From: Candidatus Nitrosopumilus salarius BD31
Lineage (GTDB): Archaea; Thermoproteota; Nitrososphaeria; Nitrososphaerales; Nitrosopumilaceae
Reading direction: 5' to 3'
DNA: 54,578 bases
Assembly: GCF_000242875.2 (NCBI RefSeq)
Contig: NZ_AEXL02000087.1
Coordinates: 1 to 54,578, forward strand
Shown one piece after another: positions 17,199 through 25,244 of the stretch. Both the position numbers and the translations under genes were made by a program. Numbering within the stretch: the first letter of the stretch is position 1; every line of letters starts with the position of its first letter. The notes under the pieces were generated by a model that saw only the letters and a program-made list of their open reading frames with translations, did no database searches and was not told the DNA's origin.

Positions 17199-17482
17199 TT
17201 TTTCTTGAATATTCTTAGTTTTCTTTTGGTTTGAATTTCTTCTCCTATTGAAAAAGTATGGTATTGAAATCTTTTTTTGTATTCTGAAATATGACTCTGA
17301 GCTACTTCTTTTATCTTGAAATTGGTTCTTACGCCTTCTATTTTGATTTCTTTTCCAAAAATATCATAAATCATAATTGTGTATTGATTTGGTTTTACAT
17401 AATATTTTGTACTACAGTGCCAAAGAATTCCTAGTACCACTACAAAAAATGCTGTTACACACTTGTCAATTATTTTCTTCAT
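17195..17482 (-). CDS. Hypothetical membrane-anchored protein (95 aa)
   Basis: An N-terminal hydrophobic segment (residues about 8-22, ending near WHCSTK) is followed by a 70-residue basic soluble part with beta-strand character. The Cys after the hydrophobic stretch is not in a convincing lipobox, so a simple membrane anchor is likelier than a lipoprotein. No family was recognised. It is convergent with the C2H2 gene and divergent from the one at 17533. Confidence 0.5.
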   Translation of the reverse strand: MKKIIDKCVTAFFVVVLGILWHCSTKYYVKPNQYTIMIYDIFGKEIKIEGVRTNFKIKEVAQSHISEYKKRFQYHTFSIGEEIQTKRKLRIFKKN

Positions 17483-17503
17483 GGGGTGATTTTCAACAGG
17501 ATC

Positions 17504-17512
17504 TTTATAAGC
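17504..17512 (+). promoter_or_regulatory. TATA box of 64-aa zinc-finger gene
   Basis: TTTATAAGC is centred 25 nt before ATG 17533. This fixes that ATG as the start rather than the longer upstream frame from 17377. Confidence 0.55.
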
Positions 17513-17532
17513 ATCAGCTACAAAAATTCATT

Positions 17533-17727
17533 ATGGGAAAATCTGGCGATGGTATTGCCAAAGTTTATTGTGAAAAGTGTGATCTTATTTTTAAATCACG
17601 AGAAAAATTTGAAAAACACCTTACCAGTCATTCATCAAGTATTACTTGTGAGGTGTGCCCTATTGACACTGTGATTGCAAAGTTTGTAGATTTGTTTAAA
17701 CGAAAGTCTTCTCGTAATTTGGAATAA
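17533..17727 (+). CDS. Small C2H2 zinc-finger protein (64 aa)
   Basis: Starting at ATG 17533 the protein has a Gly-rich N-terminus and one C2H2 finger (YCEKCDLIFKSREKFEKHL, then TSH), with a second CxxC-like pair (CEVC) after it. The C-terminal part is basic (FKRKSSRN), which suits nucleic-acid binding. It precedes the DsbA-like gene by 33 bp on the same strand and may share its transcript. Confidence 0.6.
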   Translation: MGKSGDGIAKVYCEKCDLIFKSREKFEKHLTSHSSSITCEVCPIDTVIAKFVDLFKRKSSRNLE

Positions 17728-17759
17728 GTTTTTTTAACCAATTTCTACTGTTTTCAATT

Positions 17760-18416
17760 GTGAATAAAAAAGCCCTGATTTTAGGCGTGATTGTAATTGC
17801 AATTGCAATCACGATTATTGCATCTTCTTCAACTCCTTCTGAAACTGTTAACTTGGATATGGGTAGAACTCATGGATCTATCTCCACAACTATGGGTTCT
17901 CCTATTTTTGGTAATCCCGATGCTCCGATAACTATAGTTGAATTCGGTGACTATCAATGTGAAATGTGTTATAGATGGTTTCATGCTTCGAAACCTCAGA
18001 TAGTAGAAAATTATATTGATACTGGTAAGGCTAATTTGATTTTCATAGATTTGGCATTTTTGGGAAAAGACTCTCTGAAAGCTGCTCAGGCAACATATTG
18101 TGCTGAAGATCAGGGAAAGTATTGGGAATTTCATAATATGTTGTATAACTCTCAAGAGAATGTAGATGATGGTTGGGCAAATTCTGAAAGACTAAAGGCA
18201 TTTGCTTTTAGCTTGGGGCTTGATATGGATTTGTTTGACAGTTGTTTTGATTCAGGAAAATATTCAAAGCGTGTTCAATATAATATTGATCAAGCAAAAA
18301 AACACAATGTACATTCTACTCCTACTTTTATCATAGTAGGTGATAATCAACAAAAACAAGTTAGTGGTGCACAACCATACGATGTATTTGTGAACGTATT
18401 TGATTCAATGATCTAA
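17760..18416 (+). CDS. DsbA-family thioredoxin-fold protein, membrane anchored
   Basis: From a GTG start the 218-aa protein has an N-terminal hydrophobic anchor or signal (residues about 4-23). A thioredoxin-fold DsbA/BdbD-like domain follows, with the redox motif CEMC in FGDYQCEMCYRWF and the cis-Pro loop STPTFI near the C-terminus. It should form or shuffle disulfides in proteins outside the membrane. The next gene begins directly after the stop (TAAATG) and encodes a four-helix membrane protein with CSCG, a plausible redox partner. Confidence 0.85.
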   Translation: MNKKALILGVIVIAIAITIIASSSTPSETVNLDMGRTHGSISTTMGSPIFGNPDAPITIVEFGDYQCEMCYRWFHASKPQIVENYIDTGKANLIFIDLAFLGKDSLKAAQATYCAEDQGKYWEFHNMLYNSQENVDDGWANSERLKAFAFSLGLDMDLFDSCFDSGKYSKRVQYNIDQAKKHNVHSTPTFIIVGDNQQKQVSGAQPYDVFVNVFDSMI

Positions 18417-18896
18417 ATGGTACAAACAATCAAACTGGTATTTTCAAATTCTAAATACCTGACCATTTCATTTATCATCTTTGCATCTATGTTTGTTGGG
18501 TTACTAATTCTATCTGAATATGTTTTTTTAGATCCGTATGTTGTAAGTCATTTACCTCCCGGATCTGAATTTGGATTGGTTCTTATTGTGATACTTTCAG
18601 TGTTATCTGCATTAGTTATTCCTATGAATATTTTTAGAATTAGTATTCTTAAAGGTTCAAAACAAAAAATGAGTGGTAGTATTTTTGGTTCTTTGGTTGG
18701 TAGTATTGCTGGTGCTTGCAGTTGTGGGCCTATTGGATTTGCCGTAATCTCCACATTTGGTTCAATTGGAGCGACAACTACTGCGTTTCTTACTAATTAT
18801 GAGATTCCAATTAGACTTGCTGCTATTGCAATTCTTACAGTAACTTATTTTACCACTGTGAAATCGCTTAAAATTGAATGTAATCTTGATTCTTGA
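18417..18896 (+). CDS. Four-helix membrane protein with ACSCGP motif
   Basis: The 159-aa protein has four predicted transmembrane helices. Between helices 2 and 3 lies a conserved-looking GACSCGP motif giving two cysteines as CxC at about residue 101. It is translated directly after the DsbA-like gene with no gap. By context it may re-oxidise the DsbA-like protein, as DsbB or VKOR do, but it shows none of the usual DsbB/VKOR Cys pairs. An alternative is a metal or thiol carrier. Family not recognised. Confidence 0.6.
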   Translation: MVQTIKLVFSNSKYLTISFIIFASMFVGLLILSEYVFLDPYVVSHLPPGSEFGLVLIVILSVLSALVIPMNIFRISILKGSKQKMSGSIFGSLVGSIAGACSCGPIGFAVISTFGSIGATTTAFLTNYEIPIRLAAIAILTVTYFTTVKSLKIECNLDS

Positions 18897-18969
18897 TGTA
18901 TAAGAAATTACCAAATAGGCAAACTTTTACAACCTTGAAATGTATCTTACAGTCCTTTGAAGTCTTATT

Positions 18970-19047
18970 ATGACATTCATTTATGTCCCAATCAGGCCTA
19001 GTAGAAGAGATCCCGAAGCTGATGAGATTGAAGACTCCGAAGACTAA
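18970..19047 (+). CDS. Possible 25-aa small ORF
   Basis: ATG 18970 opens a 25-codon frame with a basic middle (RPSRRDP) and an acidic tail (EADEIEDSED). It is the only coding-like feature in the 238-bp gap 18897-19134. Evidence is limited to amino-acid composition; it could be chance. Confidence 0.25.
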   Translation: MTFIYVPIRPSRRDPEADEIEDSED

Positions 19048-19134
19048 CTTCTTACAAAGATCTGATTCTGTTCTGATTAATTTTCAAAATCTGTAAAGTC
19101 GAGATTTTTATTTGCCTTTTTTACGATCAATTTA

Positions 19135-20063
19135 ATGAGAAATTGGAATTTAATTTTTGCAATTTTAATAATCTCCAGTCCAATTCTTTTCTCAATAATT
19201 GCATTTCCTGACTCAGTTACTTGGAGTTGGAATGAAGGGCGAGGTGGTTATTTCTTTGCATTAGTTTTCATAATTGCAGAACTTGTTGGACTAAAAATTG
19301 TCATTTCTAAGAAACGTTTACTGTCCGTAATACCTTTGACTGCTATTACTATCACATACCTTGTTTCATTAGAATTTGGTCTTAGGGATTATATCATTGA
19401 ATCTGCAAAATTATTTGACGTACAACTAATCTATTCATGGACATGGATGTGGGATTTTATTGTAATGGCAATTTTTGTAGTTGCCGCTTTGAGTGTTTTC
19501 TTTGGTAAACGCTGGATTCGAATTGCACCTGCTGGCCCCATCTTTTTGATTGGAACTGGAATCATTCTTTCACTGGATGCCTTTTTTCCATACGATACAC
19601 TTGGTCCTTTACAATACATTGTACCGTATTTTGTTCAAGCTAATGTGTGGTTGATCACAATGCTTGATCTTGGGACTGCTGTAGCAAGAGACAATGTTAT
19701 GTTTTTGCGTGGCGAACATGGCTCAATGGCCCTTCAAGTTTTTTGGCCATCAGCTGGTGTTCACAGCATAATTATTTTTCCTTGGTAATCGGGGCATTTA
19801 TGTTAAAACTGAACATTTCTAGAAATCGAAAAATCATCTATTTTATTTTAGGAATTATCGGAACCGTAACAGTGAATTTAATTAGAATTTTTTCCTTATC
19901 TTGGTATGCACTAAAGGTAACTACTGATCCAGTGGCATGGGAGGAATATCATAAAATTGCTGGAGAGATAATGTTCTTACCTTGGCTATTTGCATTCATC
20001 TTCATTGTGATGATAATAGAGTCTAGGCGTCTTAATAGGCTTGAAAAAACTTCCTCTTCTTAA
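19135..20063 (+). pseudogene. Archaeosortase/exosortase family protein, split by -1 frameshift
   Basis: Two overlapping frames join into one ~309-aa multi-pass protein. Frame 1 (19135-19788) holds the N-terminal helices, the WNEGRGGYFFA segment and the motif PSAGVHSIIIF, then meets a stop. The frame one base back (19779-20063) continues SLVIGAFMLKLN and supplies the family's other two signatures: NLIRIF (Asn-x-x-Arg) and YHKIAGE (His). The switch falls on a five-T run at 19775-19779; one extra T, or a -1 slip on TTT, restores a continuous protein. Ser stands where exosortases usually have the catalytic Cys. Either a frameshift mutation, a sequencing error in the T run, or programmed slippage explains this. 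The enzyme would process C-terminally tagged surface proteins. Confidence 0.75.
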
Positions 20064-21154
20064 AAATAACTTGTAATGTCTCTTTGACCTTGAACTTCTG
20101 AGAGTTCTGAAACTTTGACTCCTAGCCTTCTGACTGTCATTGTTTGGTTCTCTAATGCTTCTTTTAGTAACTGTTCTGCATTTTTTTTTAATTCTTCTAG
20201 ACTTGTGGTGTGACTTCGCAGCATTCTTGATTTTGATCTATTTGATAAATCTGATTGTACAAAGTGTATCCCAATTGATTTAAACATTCTATTATTTTTA
20301 ATTAATACTTCATGTACCTCTTTACATAATTCTACAAGATTTTCTGATAGAAACTGATATTCTTTTGAATCTTTCTTCAAAGTTGTAATCTTACTGTATT
20401 GTATGCTTGCTTCTTTTTCTTTAACTGGCTCGTTATCTATTCCTCTTACTGCATTGTAGATGTAAGTTCCACTCTTTCTTCCAAATTCTTTATTCAAAGC
20501 AAAGATGTCTAATTTTTTTAAATCTCTAATTGTCTCTAAATCCATCTCTGAAAATCTCTCATCTGTCTTTTTCCCAATCCCTGGAATTACTCGGATTTTT
20601 TGTGGTTCTAAAAATTCACTTATTTTATCTGGGGTCACAACCGTAAGCCCATCTGGTTTTCGAAAATCAGATGCAATCTTTGAAACTAGTTTATTTGGTG
20701 AAATTCCTATCGAACAACTAAGTTTAATCTTGTCTCTGATCAAATTTTTTATTTGTTGAGCAAGATGACTTGCTTTTTCAAAATCTCCACCCACTCTTTC
20801 TGTAACATCCAAGTATGCTTCATCTCTTCCTACATATTCGAAAACATCTGACTTGCTTTTCATAATTTCCATTGCTTTTTCAGATATTTCGGAATAAAAG
20901 TCAAAATCCACAGGCAAAAATACTGCATCTTTTCTTTCTTCTAATCTTTTTTTTGCAAAGGAAATTGGAATTCCTGATTTTACTCCGTATTTCCTTGCTG
21001 TGTAGTTTGCAGTTGCTATGGCTCCACTATCTGCGCCTCTATCAGAAAAAACACACACACAAACAGGTTTGGATTTTAATTCTGGAGATCTCATCTCTTC
21101 ACATTGAGCATAAAAATAATCAAAATCTATGTGGAAAACTACTCTGGTTTCCAA
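20060..21154 (-). CDS. dpo4: DNA polymerase IV (Y family, Dpo4/DinB)
   Basis: The 364-aa translesion polymerase has the palm motif FHIDFDYFYAQCEE (catalytic Asp in DFD), the second acidic site in YVGRDEAYLDVT, helix-hairpin-helix segments (VIPGIGKKT) in the thumb, and a little-finger domain to about residue 345. The last eight residues, QRDITSYF, form a clear PCNA-interacting peptide. It copies past lesions without proofreading. It overlaps the stop of the convergent archaeosortase fragment. Confidence 0.95.
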   Translation of the reverse strand: METRVVFHIDFDYFYAQCEEMRSPELKSKPVCVCVFSDRGADSGAIATANYTARKYGVKSGIPISFAKKRLEERKDAVFLPVDFDFYSEISEKAMEIMKSKSDVFEYVGRDEAYLDVTERVGGDFEKASHLAQQIKNLIRDKIKLSCSIGISPNKLVSKIASDFRKPDGLTVVTPDKISEFLEPQKIRVIPGIGKKTDERFSEMDLETIRDLKKLDIFALNKEFGRKSGTYIYNAVRGIDNEPVKEKEASIQYSKITTLKKDSKEYQFLSENLVELCKEVHEVLIKNNRMFKSIGIHFVQSDLSNRSKSRMLRSHTTSLEELKKNAEQLLKEALENQTMTVRRLGVKVSELSEVQGQRDITSYF

Positions 21155-21188
21155 TACTGTTCTACGGTGTTTTGATTATTACTATATT

Positions 21189-21284
21189 GTGTATTCATCT
21201 ACTGTGTTTACTGTAGAGTATGAAGAACCCAAGTATGAGTATGCTTCAACTAGAGATTTGAATGAATTGCTAAAAAAGGAATAA
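21189..21284 (+). CDS. Possible small ORF (31 aa)
   Basis: A GTG at 21189 opens 31 codons with an acidic, Tyr-rich sequence (VEYEEPKYEYASTRDLNELL) and a basic end. The frame stays open further upstream into the antisense of dpo4 (ATG 21132), but that part looks like shadow sequence. Codon use and composition look protein-like; no homologue is recognised. Confidence 0.35.
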   Translation: MYSSTVFTVEYEEPKYEYASTRDLNELLKKE

Positions 21285-21333
21285 ACAGTATTTGCCCCGC
21301 TAGTGTGAAATTAGAAATAAGATTGAATCTGAA

Positions 21334-21969
21334 TTAATTAACTCTTGATCCTAAATCCCTACTGATCTGTGAGGGGGTTGATGGGAATTTGCCTCCTACT
21401 TTATTCCCTGCAATTACAGCTGCTTCTTTTAGAATATTTTCAGTTTCTTCATTTGATGTGCTATCTAATTCAAAGCTTCCACCAAACGAGTCTGTCATCA
21501 TTCCACCCAGAAGATTTGACATTCCTTCAAATTCAGCATCTGCTTGTGGGATGAATCTATTCAATGCTGGTCCTATTGAACGCATCATTTCCATTACTGG
21601 TCCAAATGTAACCATTGCATCACCCAGTTCGTTCATAGTTGATAATCTTAATTGAATTTGTTCAAGGGCAAGTTTGAGATTGCCTATTAGTTTCTCGTTC
21701 TTTCTTAATTCTACAAGCTCATTTGCAAGAACTCTGCCTGTGGTTTTATCATGCTTTTGTTGTGCAACAATAATTCGGTTGAATAATTTTGCATCTTTTT
21801 CTTGTAGTTTTTTATGCATATGGTCAATTTTTGAAAATGTTTGATTGAGTTTACCAATCGATTGCTGGATTCTTGGTTTAAGTGGTGATTCTTTTTTAAT
21901 CATGCCGTGAATCTGATTATTTAATCTTGGTTTTTGGGTTTTGTCCCAATTATCCTGAAACGTTGGCAT
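21334..21969 (-). CDS. cdvB: ESCRT-III/Snf7 family protein (CdvB-like)
   Basis: The 211-aa protein has the Snf7 core: a basic N-terminal segment and long alpha1-alpha2 helices (about 35-115, with IVAQQKHDKTTGRVLANELVELRKNEK split across them). A Met-rich helix (MVTFGPVMEMMRSIGPALNRF) follows, then an acidic C-terminal region. ESCRT-III proteins polymerise at the membrane neck during archaeal cell division. No C-terminal winged helix is present, so this is one of the shorter CdvB paralogues. It is a single gene with a free promoter region on the right. Confidence 0.88.
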   Translation of the reverse strand: MPTFQDNWDKTQKPRLNNQIHGMIKKESPLKPRIQQSIGKLNQTFSKIDHMHKKLQEKDAKLFNRIIVAQQKHDKTTGRVLANELVELRKNEKLIGNLKLALEQIQLRLSTMNELGDAMVTFGPVMEMMRSIGPALNRFIPQADAEFEGMSNLLGGMMTDSFGGSFELDSTSNEETENILKEAAVIAGNKVGGKFPSTPSQISRDLGSRVN

Positions 21970-22081
21970 GATTCTTTGTGTAAAAAAATTCTCTCAAATT
22001 ATTATCAGTATACTAAAGTACACCAACTGAATAATATTTTCAATTCCTGTTTTTTCCACATGATCTGTTCAGCCTGTATGA

Positions 22082-22109
22082 TCAAACACTTAGTTTGATG
22101 TGTGTTTGA
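22082..22109. repeat. Inverted repeat upstream of secreted helical protein
   Basis: TCAAACAC (22082-22089) and GTGTTTGA (22102-22109) form a perfect 8-bp inverted repeat with a 12-nt spacer, 50 bp before the start at 22159. It could be an operator or an RNA hairpin. No other feature explains it. Confidence 0.35.
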
Positions 22110-22158
22110 ATCAAAACTAACCAACTTAATTTATCCAATTTGAAACTATCTCTTTGTA

Positions 22159-22800
22159 ATGATTAAAACATTAAACAAGTCACATTTAGCTATATTTACA
22201 ACGATCCTACTTTTATCATCTGTAGGAATTAACGGAGTTGGAAAGCAACTAACTTTTGCTGACACATCACAATCAGTTAATAATGCACAAAACGTTAAAG
22301 TTAATGCACAGTACAATGCTGAAAGAATCTATTCTGATGCTATTTCTAAAGCCAAACTAAATTACACAAATGCAGTTGATCTTGCTAACGGTAATCCTGA
22401 AAAATTAAAACAAGCAAAAATTGATTATAACAAAGCAATTAAAACTGCAACCGATGTTTTAAACAAGGCTTTAGCCTCAGCAAATGAACAATACAAAAAA
22501 TCAACTGCTTCAAATCCTGTGACATCTTCATCGTCACCAGACAAATCTGAAATTATAAAAGCAAAAACAGATTATGCTAAATCTATCCAAGATGCAAAGA
22601 TTTTGTATGACAAGTATCTATTAATTATAAAATCTAATTATAAAAAAGCATTAGAGAATGCAAAAACAGAGACAGCCCAAGATAAAGCTAAATCAACGTA
22701 TGAATTTCAACAGAAAACAGCTAGAGATGTTTACAATAAAACTCTGATTAGTGCAAAACTTGCTCTGGATAAGGTAATTGCTAATAGCAAAACAAGTTGA
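22159..22800 (+). CDS. Secreted Ala/Lys-rich helical protein
   Basis: The 213-aa product has a signal peptide (MIKTLNKSHLAIFTTILLLSSVGING, cleavage likely near TFAD). The rest is an almost pure alpha-helical, Ala/Lys/Tyr-rich sequence with a recurring YxxAxxxAK pattern in about 14-residue steps, broken by a Ser/Pro linker near residue 120. Such proteins form surface-exposed coiled coils or helical bundles. No enzyme motif is seen. A TTAATTTATCC box sits about 27 nt before the ATG. A long palindrome overlaps the stop codon. Confidence 0.7.
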   Translation: MIKTLNKSHLAIFTTILLLSSVGINGVGKQLTFADTSQSVNNAQNVKVNAQYNAERIYSDAISKAKLNYTNAVDLANGNPEKLKQAKIDYNKAIKTATDVLNKALASANEQYKKSTASNPVTSSSSPDKSEIIKAKTDYAKSIQDAKILYDKYLLIIKSNYKKALENAKTETAQDKAKSTYEFQQKTARDVYNKTLISAKLALDKVIANSKTS

Positions 22801-22822
22801 TTTCATTTAATATGAAATCAAC
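22796..22822. terminator. Perfect 11-bp palindrome over the stop codon
   Basis: GTTGATTTCAT (22796-22806) and ATGAAATCAAC (22812-22822) pair perfectly around a 5-nt loop. The left arm contains the TGA stop of the secreted helical protein gene. It may act as an mRNA 3' stabiliser or terminator-like hairpin; archaea do not usually need a stem, so the role is inferred. Confidence 0.45.
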
Positions 22823-22862
22823 TCTATCACACTTGATTAACTAGTGATTACATAATTATGTG

Positions 22863-23000
22863 ATGAGTAAAACTTCAAACAAAGCCAAATCAGCACAAAA
22901 AAATAAGAACAATAAGAAAATGCCTGAAAACTTGATGAAAAAACAATACTTGGAATCATTCAAAGAAATGAAGCAAGATATAAAATATGATTCTAATTAA
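22863..23000 (+). CDS. Small basic protein (45 aa)
   Basis: ATG 22863 opens a 45-codon frame. The N-terminal half is Lys/Asn/Ser-rich (KTSNKAKSAQKNKNNKK) and disordered-looking; the second half is predicted helical (MPENLMKKQYLESFKEMKQD). The composition suggests a small nucleic-acid- or ribosome-associated protein. No family was recognised. Confidence 0.5.
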   Translation: MSKTSNKAKSAQKNKNNKKMPENLMKKQYLESFKEMKQDIKYDSN

Positions 23001-23111
23001 TTGGCAACTCTGTTTTTAACACAAGATTCAATTTAAGGCAGAAAAGATGAATGCATTTAAACTTAAACATCTTAATTCTGCAAGTTTTTATCATGGGATG
23101 TTCATGCTCGA

Positions 23112-24371
23112 ATGTCCAATATGGCCCTCTCCTCTTCAATAATGGAAGCTTTGAAAACATTAGAACCTGATATACTAAACACACCATCGTTTTCATTTTT
23201 TGAATTTCTTAAATATGATACAGATGATCTGCGAAATGAAAAAATGCTTTTAAAGAAAGATTTGATTGAACGATATAAAAAATCAGTAAGACAAAAACTA
23301 ACTATTTCAAATACACTAAAAAACGATTTTTATGCATTTACCAAAACTCTAGGTAAACTTCACCTCGTTGATGATCTTGATGACATGATTGATGATGTTA
23401 AATGGGAAAAAATTACTGAGATTTGCAATATACTTCGTAAGATTGAGACAAGTAATGAAAAAAAAATTCGATGGGCATTATTGTTTTTACTTTCTAAAGA
23501 ACACGAAATTATTATTGATGATCTAAAACTATTACTCGTAAACTTCAAAATACCAAATATTGAAAGATTGTTAGGAAAAATAATAAAAACTGAAGTAAAT
23601 TCTGGGTTAGATGTAAAATCTGAAGGTAAAAAACTTGTTATGGGTACTGAACAAAGACTTGCAGAACATTACATTGCAGATGCAATAGAGGAAAAATCTA
23701 GAAGATCCCCTGGTGAAATTGAAAAAGAAATTTTGGAATTACTTGATGAGGGTTCATATTCTAATCAAGAAATTTCTCAAATTATTGATGTTGATGAGGC
23801 TGTAGTTTCAAGAGTAATGACAAAATTAAGAAATCAAAACAAATTAGTCCTATCAAGTTTCGGAAACAAAGGATTTCGTTACTACACTACAAATTGTCAA
23901 AATTGTCCATTTGGGAAAACTCTGTCTTCATGTAGAAAAGACGCAATCTCGGATATTGTAAATACATTCAAAGACGCACATGGTGTAGATCTGACTTCTC
24001 AAGACTTTGAAGGTATTGAATCTAATCAAGCATTACTAAATATAAAAAGAACTGTTACAATGTCTAAAAAATTCACAATGACAAAACTAGAATCAAATTT
24101 GTATGAAAATTTTGAAAAATTGCTCCAAACAGTAGTCAAAAAATCTATAGAGATTAAACATGATAAACATGCAAAATCACGAGAGCTTGTAATATCATCT
24201 AATATGTCAAAGTTGCCAAAAATATTCCAAATTGGATTAAAGATAGGTATACAATATGAAATTCAATTAATGAAAAACCTAGTAAATGAAACTAAAAAAG
24301 AACAATCCTCTGATCTTTTATCAAAAATGATCAAAGACAGTAACAAGATTCTACAATCTCTTGGAAACTGA
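23112..24371 (+). CDS. Winged-helix protein with Cys cluster, putative regulator
   Basis: The 419-aa cytoplasmic protein has an N-terminal helical region (1-195), a winged-helix DNA-binding domain (about 200-250, with SNQEISQIIDVDEAVVSRVM as its helix-turn-helix), and a short Cys cluster CQNCPFGKTLSSC at about 260-275. A helical C-terminal domain runs to the end. The Cys cluster directly after the wing could hold zinc or an Fe-S centre and act as a sensor. The family was not recognised. A TTTTTATC box lies 22-25 nt before the ATG. Function as a transcription regulator is inference from the domain order. Confidence 0.65.
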   Translation: MSNMALSSSIMEALKTLEPDILNTPSFSFFEFLKYDTDDLRNEKMLLKKDLIERYKKSVRQKLTISNTLKNDFYAFTKTLGKLHLVDDLDDMIDDVKWEKITEICNILRKIETSNEKKIRWALLFLLSKEHEIIIDDLKLLLVNFKIPNIERLLGKIIKTEVNSGLDVKSEGKKLVMGTEQRLAEHYIADAIEEKSRRSPGEIEKEILELLDEGSYSNQEISQIIDVDEAVVSRVMTKLRNQNKLVLSSFGNKGFRYYTTNCQNCPFGKTLSSCRKDAISDIVNTFKDAHGVDLTSQDFEGIESNQALLNIKRTVTMSKKFTMTKLESNLYENFEKLLQTVVKKSIEIKHDKHAKSRELVISSNMSKLPKIFQIGLKIGIQYEIQLMKNLVNETKKEQSSDLLSKMIKDSNKILQSLGN

Positions 24372-24448
24372 TTTTTTCAGAAATTTCTATATCTCTCTGA
24401 TCAATGATATTATCATTTGATTGCATTTGGAAATTTGTAATTGTATTG

Positions 24449-24613
24449 TTAATTTGCGACAACTTTTTTCTGTGCCCATATCTGTTCATTGAGAGCATGA
24501 CATTTACAATCAGCAGATTTTCCTTTACAGTTTTTTTGATGTAGTGGTTTGTCACATTTATGGCAATTTGGATCTCTCCAACTTGCTTGATTTCCACAAC
24601 TAGCACATCTCAT
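24449..24613 (-). CDS. Cys-rich zinc mini-protein (54 aa)
   Basis: From ATG 24613 a 54-codon frame encodes eight or so Cys/His ligands in 40 residues: CASC, CHKC, HQKNC, then CKCH. The pattern is a compact double zinc knuckle. The longer frame 24331-24606 on this strand lacks such a pattern and is a shadow. The protein resembles other thaumarchaeal zinc mini-proteins in size and motif density. The C-terminus is short and basic. The function is unknown. Confidence 0.6.
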   Translation of the reverse strand: MRCASCGNQASWRDPNCHKCDKPLHQKNCKGKSADCKCHALNEQIWAQKKVVAN

Positions 24614-24770
24614 TATTTGTTAAACCTTGAGTGTATAGTTCTAAACAAAATATTAAACAAAATGATAATTGACTTAAACAATCAGGAAATCAACTGGTTA
24701 CTCCAGTATAGTTTGTACTCATTTTTCTTGTGGTTAAAATTATCTTAGAATAATGATTTTTTTGATAAGT

Positions 24771-24959
24771 ATGCCTGATGAATCGTGTAGATACTGTGGA
24801 ATGAGACTAAACTCATGCATGATCTGTCATGACTGTCATCGTACAGTACAGCAAATCTGTGTGTACTGTAAACAAACAACTTCAATCCAATATCATTCAA
24901 AATGTGATGATTTTGAGGCTGTTTACCATGTCAAACCAAAATTATTGGTGAACAATTAA
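24771..24959 (+). CDS. Small zinc-finger protein, paralogue of the 9143 gene
   Basis: ATG 24771 (MPDESC) is the likely start; an upstream frame from 24753 only adds six residues. The 62-aa protein has CRYCG, CMICHDCH and CVYC with a following His/Cys (YHSKC). This is the same Cys/His spacing and the same opening MPDESCRxCG as the protein encoded at 9143. A TTATCTTAGAATAATG stretch about 27 nt upstream could serve as promoter. Probably a zinc-binding adaptor; the target is unknown. Confidence 0.62.
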   Translation: MPDESCRYCGMRLNSCMICHDCHRTVQQICVYCKQTTSIQYHSKCDDFEAVYHVKPKLLVNN

Positions 24960-25244
24960 CACCCTCTTCTAAAATGCAACATAATAATCCAATCCTTAAT
25001 AATAAAAATAAAAAAATCTTATGTTTTAATTAGTTTAAAAATTATTATTATTTTTCTTTTTATCCAAATATTGTCACTTCCGCTACTGCTTTATCTAATA
25101 AGATAAAACATGATTGGATTGTGATTTGAACTGGATTTTCAATATCTAGTTGCTCTCACATGGTTTGAAAGTCAATTGCTTTTCTTTGAGTGAAGATATG
25201 TCATTTTCAAGTATATTTATTACAAAATTTTCTGGGAACTCTTT
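24960..25244. other. AT-rich intergenic stretch
   Basis: No convincing gene is seen. It contains long A/T runs and a short perfect inverted repeat, TTTATCT (25090-25096) / AGATAAA (25101-25107) with a 4-nt loop. The promoter of the Asp-rich ORF lies at its right end. Confidence 0.5.
25211..25221 (+). promoter_or_regulatory. TATA box of Asp-rich mini-gene
   Basis: GTATATTTATT is centred 28-29 nt before ATG 25245, near the spacing expected for a leaderless gene. It is the strongest evidence that the short ORF is expressed. Confidence 0.5.

Noticed and set aside
19019-19068. Possible C/D-box small RNA (TGATGA followed by CTGA)
   Set aside because: The C box lacks the leading purine, no D'/C' boxes are seen, and the spacing is not convincing.
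24331-24606. 91-aa minus-strand frame
   Set aside because: It overlaps the end of the winged-helix gene and lacks structure; the overlapping 54-aa frame from 24613 has a convincing Cys/His pattern.
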